From positions 1 through 19,786 of the forward strand of contig CAAEOU010000139.1 of NCBI GenBank assembly GCA_900757695.1: DNA of 19,786 bases, read 5' to 3'. The notes below the pieces were generated by a model, which had not been told where the DNA came from, did no database searches, and saw nothing but the letters and a program-made list of their open reading frames with translations. The translations under genes and the position numbers were made by a program. The stretch is from an uncultured Oscillospiraceae bacterium (GTDB taxonomy: Bacteria > Bacillota_A > Clostridia > Oscillospirales > Oscillospiraceae). Below, piece by piece: positions 16,174 to 19,786 of the stretch. Numbering within the stretch: position 1 is the first letter of the stretch; every line of letters starts with the position of its first letter.

Positions 16174-17163
16174 TTAATCGTCTTCCTCTTCTTTCCACTG
16201 TCCAAATAGCTTTCGCTCGGCTTTTCTGAGTTCTTCTCTGGCCTCTTTTCTGTGCTGCTGCGCCGCCAGCAGCTTTTCTCTGGCTGCATTCTTTTTGGCC
16301 TCGTTCTCTTCTCTGACCAGTTCCAGCTTCCGCTCGGTCTGCGCCTTGGCATTTTCCAGCTTGATGTCTGTCTGACTCTTGGCATCTTCCAGCTTGGCCT
16401 TTGCCTCCGCCGCCGCATTTTCCTGCACCTGACGCAGTTCCGCCTCCGCTGCCTTCAGTTTGGCCTTTGCAGCCTTCCACTGTTGGGTCAGACGCTTAGA
16501 ACGGGCCTGTGCAGTGGGGTAAGCAGACTGGATACGCCGCAGGAAGATGCCTCTGGTTTTCAGCAGTTCACGAACCTTCTGCGATATTTCTTCTGTAGAA
16601 TCTCCTGCTTGTGCATCGATCTCTCGCTTTACAACATTCATGAGCACATGAGACACCGTATAATCCGCCGCCATAATCACGACGATTACCAGCGCCATGA
16701 TCTCTACCGCCAATGGCGCCATCCGTCCAAGCCACCAGAGCATGCCGGGCACAATGAGCTTGACAATCACCACGGAGGCTGCTCCAAACAGAAGAAGGTT
16801 GCCGATCCAGATACGGCCATGGAGATTCATGGGCTTCTGGGAATAGTCCCACCACCGTGCATGGAATACCTTTTCCATATACCAGCTGGTGAAGTACTCC
16901 AGTGCACCACAGACAAACATTCCCGCAAGGAATGTCTCTCCTACCGTCCCCTTTCGCGCCATTACGCCGCCTACAAGGATCGTTACCGCCACTGCACCCC
17001 AGCCATAGATAGGGCAGTATGGCCCAACAAGAAAGCCCCGGTTGATAAACCGATGATACTGGATGTATTTCAGCGTCACCTCCATACACCAGCCAGCCAC
17101 GGAGAAGACAAAGAATATTACCCCAAACATTGCAATCAGCAGTAAGAAGTCGCTTCCAGTCAT
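16174..17163 (-). CDS. CmpB-family (ABC_trans_CmpB) membrane protein with coiled-coil tail
   Basis: A 329-residue integral membrane protein. About five hydrophobic segments fall in residues 5-172. The family motif FSVAGWCMEVTLKYI, then RFINRGFLVGPYCPIYGWGA, spans the first and second helices. GALEYFTSWYMEKVFHARWWDYS follows around residue 85-107. These match the family called putative ABC-transporter type IV (CmpB), whose true role is not established; no ABC ATPase is adjacent. From about 205 to 325 a long, highly charged Ala/Glu/Lys helix is probably a cytoplasmic coiled coil. The ATG at 17161-17163 has a strong CAGGAGG, and the promoter (17213-17241) is near-consensus. It is a single-gene unit. 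Confidence 0.85.
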   Translation of the reverse strand: MTGSDFLLLIAMFGVIFFVFSVAGWCMEVTLKYIQYHRFINRGFLVGPYCPIYGWGAVAVTILVGGVMARKGTVGETFLAGMFVCGALEYFTSWYMEKVFHARWWDYSQKPMNLHGRIWIGNLLLFGAASVVIVKLIVPGMLWWLGRMAPLAVEIMALVIVVIMAADYTVSHVLMNVVKREIDAQAGDSTEEISQKVRELLKTRGIFLRRIQSAYPTAQARSKRLTQQWKAAKAKLKAAEAELRQVQENAAAEAKAKLEDAKSQTDIKLENAKAQTERKLELVREENEAKKNAAREKLLAAQQHRKEAREELRKAERKLFGQWKEEEDD

Positions 17164-17212
17164 GATTTCCTCCTGTTCTGAATTCCTCGATTTTCGTCAT
17201 TGTTTTGGACAC

Positions 17213-17241
17213 ATTATAGCATTTTCCTGTTTTCACGTCAA
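17213..17241 (-). promoter_or_regulatory. Strong promoter of the CmpB-family gene
   Basis: On the minus strand TTGACG (complement of 17236-17241), a 17-bp spacer and a perfect TATAAT (complement of 17213-17218) are seen. Predicted start is near 17206, about 43 nt before the ATG. Confidence 0.85.
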
Positions 17242-17272
17242 CGAACTGGTTTTTTTCATTTTTTCAAAAAAC

Positions 17273-17325
17273 TTGACATCCTTCGACGCTTTTCGACGAG
17301 TTTTTCAGGAATAATATGTTAATAT
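17273..17325 (+). promoter_or_regulatory. Candidate promoter/operator region of the XRE gene
   Basis: A perfect TTGACA (17273-17278) is followed by two TTCGACG copies 10 bp apart (17282-17288 and 17292-17298) and an AT-rich block (17311-17325). No -10 fits the TTGACA at 16-18 bp, so the real promoter is uncertain. Direct repeats one helical turn apart upstream of a small HTH gene suggest autoregulation. Confidence 0.35.
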
Positions 17326-17402
17326 GCAGCCAGTACTACACGAGCAGGCAGGCAGTCCACAAGTGTGATCCGTCAGGGATCCAACGGAGTGGGGGAGTAC
17401 CT

Positions 17403-17687
17403 ATGATGTATTACAACGTGCAGGAAACAGCAGCGCGGATTCGGGCTCTGCGAAGGAGCCGCGGTCATTCACAGGAGGACGCAGCTCAGCTCTTAGGCAT
17501 TGACCGAAGCTTTTTTGGACGGGTAGAGCGCGGTGATAACAGCTGTTCGCTGGATATTTTAGTTCGGATCTCCGAGGTCTACGCAGTCACGCTGGACTAC
17601 CTGATTTTCGGCATAAATCGAAATGGAATCCGCCCGGAAGCATTAGATCCGGTAATTACTTATCTTTTGGCGCTCAAGCGGCAGTAG
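17403..17687 (+). CDS. Small XRE-family helix-turn-helix regulator
   Basis: A 94-residue protein that is almost entirely a Cro/CI-type HTH. IRALRRSRGHSQEDAAQLLG and IDRSFFGRVERG give the HTH helices (about 10-47), followed by the supporting helices SLDILVRISEVYAVTLDYLIFG. The frame is open upstream to 17316, but the ATG at 17403 directly follows GGGGGAG (17391-17397), and the HTH begins soon after. No sensor domain is present, so it may respond through a partner or act by simple autoregulation. Possible target sites are the TTCGACG repeats upstream and the palindrome at 17689-17702 just past its stop codon. Single isolated XRE genes like this are common and the controlled genes cannot be read from the sequence. 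Confidence 0.88.
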   Translation: MMYYNVQETAARIRALRRSRGHSQEDAAQLLGIDRSFFGRVERGDNSCSLDILVRISEVYAVTLDYLIFGINRNGIRPEALDPVITYLLALKRQ

Positions 17688-17688
17688 C

Positions 17689-17702
17689 TTTCAAATTTGA
17701 AA
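17689..17702. promoter_or_regulatory. 14-bp perfect palindrome TTTCAAATTTGAAA
   Basis: The palindrome starts two bases after the XRE stop codon and ends about eight bases before the -35 of the next gene. A second palindrome, AAGCGCTT (17705-17712), overlaps that -35. Without a T run it is not a terminator, and it looks more like an operator for the downstream promoter. Confidence 0.45.
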
Positions 17703-17710
17703 ATAAGCGC

Positions 17711-17739
17711 TTACATTCAACTGCCAAATGTGATATAAT
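17711..17739 (+). promoter_or_regulatory. Promoter of the DUF2798-like gene
   Basis: TTACAT (17711-17716), a 17-bp spacer and a perfect TATAAT (17734-17739) with an extended TGA before it. Predicted start is near 17746, which leaves a leader of nearly 150 nt before the ATG, ending in a terminator-like hairpin. Confidence 0.75.
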
Positions 17740-17745
17740 TATGCT

Positions 17746-17893
17746 ATAAATCGGTTGTGACGCTGCTTGTTGCACGGCATTCGCCGCACAATTTCACACA
17801 GATATCAAACGACATAAAATATCGTCATGGCCCCTGTCTGATGGCTGCGACATATTTCATGTCGTTTTTTCTGTGCAATAAAGAGTGTTTTTC
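17746..17893 (+). ncRNA. Structured 5' leader of the DUF2798-like gene, candidate attenuator or riboswitch
   Basis: From the predicted start to the ATG are about 148 nt. A stem around CGGC-ATTC-GCCG (near 17775-17784) comes first. CGACAT occurs at 17810-17815 and again at 17848-17853, and both can pair with ATGTCG at 17859-17864. The second pairing makes a short hairpin directly before six T's (17865-17870), a plausible terminator. The first (8 bp, AACGACAT with ATGTCGTT) would prevent it. I do not recognise a known riboswitch class here. Confidence 0.4.
17848..17870 (+). terminator. Terminator-like hairpin in the leader of the DUF2798-like gene
   Basis: CGACAT (17848-17853), loop ATTTC and ATGTCG (17859-17864) form a 6-bp stem followed by TTTTTT. 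The stem is short, so termination would be partial or conditional. It lies about 24 nt before the start codon, which fits attenuation better than the end of the XRE transcript, although both are possible. Confidence 0.55.
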
Positions 17894-18352
17894 ATGCCAA
17901 AAACAAAAGTTCAAAGTATCGTATTCACCGCTCTGATGGTTTTCTGTATGGTGTACTGCATGACCGTCTATACCGTCTCCATGAAGCTGGGTGGTCTATC
18001 CTACGCCGTACTTGCAATGGCCCTAAAAGAAATGTGGGTAGAATACTTGATTGTATTTCTATTGATCTTCTTTATTATTGCAAAGCTGGCCATGAAGCTT
18101 ATGCGGAAAATGATAAACCCAGATGGATTGCCACCCATTGTTCCCATTCTGACAATCCAGTGTTTGACCGTGTGCTTGATCGTTCCCTGCATTACACTGT
18201 TTGCCACCTTTTATCACGGTGAATTACATTCCGGTTGGCTGCCCCAATGGATTCAGTTGGCTGCGCAGTGCTTCCCCGCCGCCCTGCGCCTTCAGATATT
18301 CTTTGTTGGGCCGCTTGTCCGGCTGGTGTTCCGGACATTGTTCCGCAGCTGA
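17894..18352 (+). CDS. Small membrane protein, DUF2798-like
   Basis: A 152-residue hydrophobic protein with four likely membrane helices (about 5-27, 46-70, 80-105, 118-148). It begins with the pattern PKTKVQSIVFTALMVFCMVY, which resembles DUF2798 proteins, many of which are double two-helix units as here. The second half repeats the layout (PIVPILTIQCLTVCLIVP). Function in the family is unknown. The frame also allows GTG at 17885, but the ATG at 17894 is favoured because AAAGAG lies about eight bases before it. The promoter at 17711-17739 and the long leader with a terminator-like hairpin suggest conditional expression. It converges with the BCCT gene. Confidence 0.75.
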   Translation: MPKTKVQSIVFTALMVFCMVYCMTVYTVSMKLGGLSYAVLAMALKEMWVEYLIVFLLIFFIIAKLAMKLMRKMINPDGLPPIVPILTIQCLTVCLIVPCITLFATFYHGELHSGWLPQWIQLAAQCFPAALRLQIFFVGPLVRLVFRTLFRS

Positions 18353-18436
18353 TGTCCGCTATCGTTCGTTCTGCTGTAATCATGTTATCATTGCGTGCGT
18401 TCCAGCCCCCAAAATGGGGGTGGACAAGCATAGCAA

Positions 18437-18472
18437 AATGCCTCCGTATGCGATTTGTCATACGGAGGCATT
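18437..18472 (-). terminator. Terminator after the BCCT gene, possibly bidirectional
   Basis: Arms 18437-18450 and 18459-18472 are perfect 14-bp complements with an 8-nt loop. On the minus strand the stem is followed by TTGC after its last TT, a short U tract. It lies ten bases after the BCCT stop codon and about 85 bases after the DUF2798 stop, so it may serve both converging genes. Confidence 0.75.
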
Positions 18473-18481
18473 CTCACTATG

Positions 18482-19786
18482 TTATTCTTTTTTCTGCTTG
18501 ACTTCTTCCATATACTTTTTCCCATCCTTCAGGAAGCTCAAAGCAATCATCACGATCACCGCTCCTACCGGGAACGCCGCCACAATGCTCACAGACTGGA
18601 GATTGCTCATGGAGCTCTCCGCGAACAGCAACGCCATGGGCAGTAAAATCAGCAAAATGCACCACATCAGCTGAATCAGCTTATGGGGCTGCTCATCTTC
18701 GCCCAGCCGATGATAGCTGTAGCAGGATGCAGTCAAGGCAATCGAATCAAAGGAAGTAGCATAGAATGCAATCATGCAAATCAGCACCAATACCATAATA
18801 AACTTGGAAAGCGGCAGGGTGTTGATAATGGAAACGATCATATCGTACAGGTCCCCGTCCGCCAGATACTGTGCAATAAAGTCTGCACGCCCAGTTATCT
18901 GCTGTCCCATAGAGTAATTTCCTAGTACAATAAAGCTAATCAACGTAGAACCAACGCCGAAAATATATCCGCCCAAGATCGTCTGCCGAACCGTGCGTCC
19001 CCGAGAAATGCTTCCAATGAAGAACGGCGCAGCAACGCACCAGACCATCCAATACGCCCAGTAGTAAATGGTCCAATTCTGGGGAAAGCTGGAGGTACGC
19101 AGGGGATCCGTAAAGGTGGAAAGACCTACAAAGTTCTGAATCATAGTCCCCAGTGAAGAGAAGCCTGTTTCGATGATGTACCGAGTCTCTCCGCCAAACA
19201 GCAATACAAAAGCAATCAAGCCAAAGAACAGATAAATACAAGCATTGGCAAGAAAGCTGATCCCCTTAAACCCATGAAGAAGCGAATAGGTATAAATCAC
19301 ACAAGTGATAATCAGGATCACAATGTTAATTGCAGTTCGGCTGACTTCAACATGGAATAGAGAACGAATAATGGCCGCCATCAGCGGTGTTGCTACACTA
19401 AAGGTCGTAGCCGTTCCAGCCAGCAGTGCAAAGACAGCCAGAAGATCGATCACCCGGCCGGCCCATCCGTCCGTATGCTTTCCAAGAAGCGGCCGGCATG
19501 CCTCGGAATACTTCTGACGGCTTCGTTTCCGCACATGCAGCATAAAGCCAAAGGATACCGCCAGCACCAGATAAAATCCCCATGGAATAAAGCTCCAGTG
19601 GAACAACGGGAATACACCGGCCCACTCCTGAATGCTGCCCATTTCCGCCAGATGCGGGTCTGTTGCATAGAGTACCCACTCAGAGAAAGAGTAGAACAGG
19701 ATGTCAGCCGCCAGGCCGCAGGTAAACATCATAGAACCCCATGCAAAAAATGAATACTTTGGTTTTTCATTGGGCGCGCCCAGTAC
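18482..19786 (-). CDS. BCCT-family transporter (betaine/carnitine/choline type), partial
   Basis: The C-terminal 434 or so codons are visible; the frame stays open to the window edge, so the start lies outside. The visible protein has about ten membrane helices. The BCCT signature appears as NWTIYYWAYWMVWCVAAPFF followed by IGSISRGRTVRQT, including the tryptophan-rich helix that binds trimethylammonium substrates. A LGAPNEKPKYSFFAW segment at the window edge matches the family lead-in to helix 3. The GMGIG motif typical of Na+-coupled betaine carriers is replaced by TCGLAADIL, so it may be closer to Na+-independent exchangers such as CaiT. The substrate is not decided by the sequence. It sits alone after its terminator hairpin, with no enzyme gene beside it in view. 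Confidence 0.9.
   Translation of the reverse strand, partial: VLGAPNEKPKYSFFAWGSMMFTCGLAADILFYSFSEWVLYATDPHLAEMGSIQEWAGVFPLFHWSFIPWGFYLVLAVSFGFMLHVRKRSRQKYSEACRPLLGKHTDGWAGRVIDLLAVFALLAGTATTFSVATPLMAAIIRSLFHVEVSRTAINIVILIITCVIYTYSLLHGFKGISFLANACIYLFFGLIAFVLLFGGETRYIIETGFSSLGTMIQNFVGLSTFTDPLRTSSFPQNWTIYYWAYWMVWCVAAPFFIGSISRGRTVRQTILGGYIFGVGSTLISFIVLGNYSMGQQITGRADFIAQYLADGDLYDMIVSIINTLPLSKFIMVLVLICMIAFYATSFDSIALTASCYSYHRLGEDEQPHKLIQLMWCILLILLPMALLFAESSMSNLQSVSIVAAFPVGAVIVMIALSFLKDGKKYMEEVKQKKE

Noticed and set aside
18353..18481. Short open frames between the DUF2798-like gene and the BCCT gene
   Set aside because: They cross the perfect terminator hairpin at 18437-18472 and have no ribosome site. 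A CCCCC/GGGGG mini-stem near 18409-18424 has no T run.

Overview
The window looks like a chromosomal segment from a gut-type Clostridia (Bacillota), most likely an Oscillospirales/Oscillospiraceae relative. The reasons are strong AGGAGG-type ribosome sites, sigma-A promoters with 17-bp spacers, a moderately high GC content, and an SLH-anchored surface protein of the kind common in that group. The genus assignment is inference; no rRNA or tRNA is present.

Layout. (1) Positions 1-6173, minus strand: carA-carB-guaA, read right to left from a clear promoter (6030-6058). These encode carbamoyl-phosphate synthase and GMP synthase, all glutamine-dependent nucleotide-synthesis enzymes. carA and carB overlap, a compact hairpin separates carB from guaA, and a strong terminator (3-52) closes the unit. 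(2) Positions 6174-11335, minus strand: a six-gene, mostly overlapping operon from one promoter (11307-11335). Its order is a WecG/TagA/CpsF glycosyltransferase, tmk, a DJ-1/PfpI protein, 5-formyl-THF cyclo-ligase, mltG and a U32-peptidase-like tRNA hydroxylation protein (trhP-like). (3) Positions 11336-11582: a gene-free strip with a perfect 14-bp inverted repeat and the terminator of the next gene. (4) Positions 11583-16092: a divergent pair. On the minus strand is an 1178-residue secreted protein (signal peptide, beta-helix-like repeats, eight InlB-type repeats, PEPDPK linker, three SLH domains). On the plus strand is a regulator with an N-terminal LytTR DNA-binding domain and a C-terminal PAS-like domain. 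The region between them holds promoters for both genes and three direct repeats spaced exactly 21 bp apart, the arrangement expected for LytTR sites. (5) Positions 16127-19786: a CmpB-family membrane protein with a long coiled-coil tail (minus), a small XRE regulator (plus), a DUF2798-like membrane protein behind a structured leader (plus), and a BCCT transporter cut by the window edge (minus).

The best candidate for something undescribed is the LytTR-PAS regulator/SLH surface protein pair with its phased operator array. This looks like a one-component sensor that controls its divergent cell-surface partner and possibly itself. The second is the leader of the DUF2798 gene, where two identical hexamers can compete for one terminator arm. 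The housekeeping operons are ordinary, apart from a few local oddities: an Ala after the P-loop Lys in Tmk, a GTG start in mltG with an acidic tandem repeat behind it, and the promoter-proximal inverted repeat.
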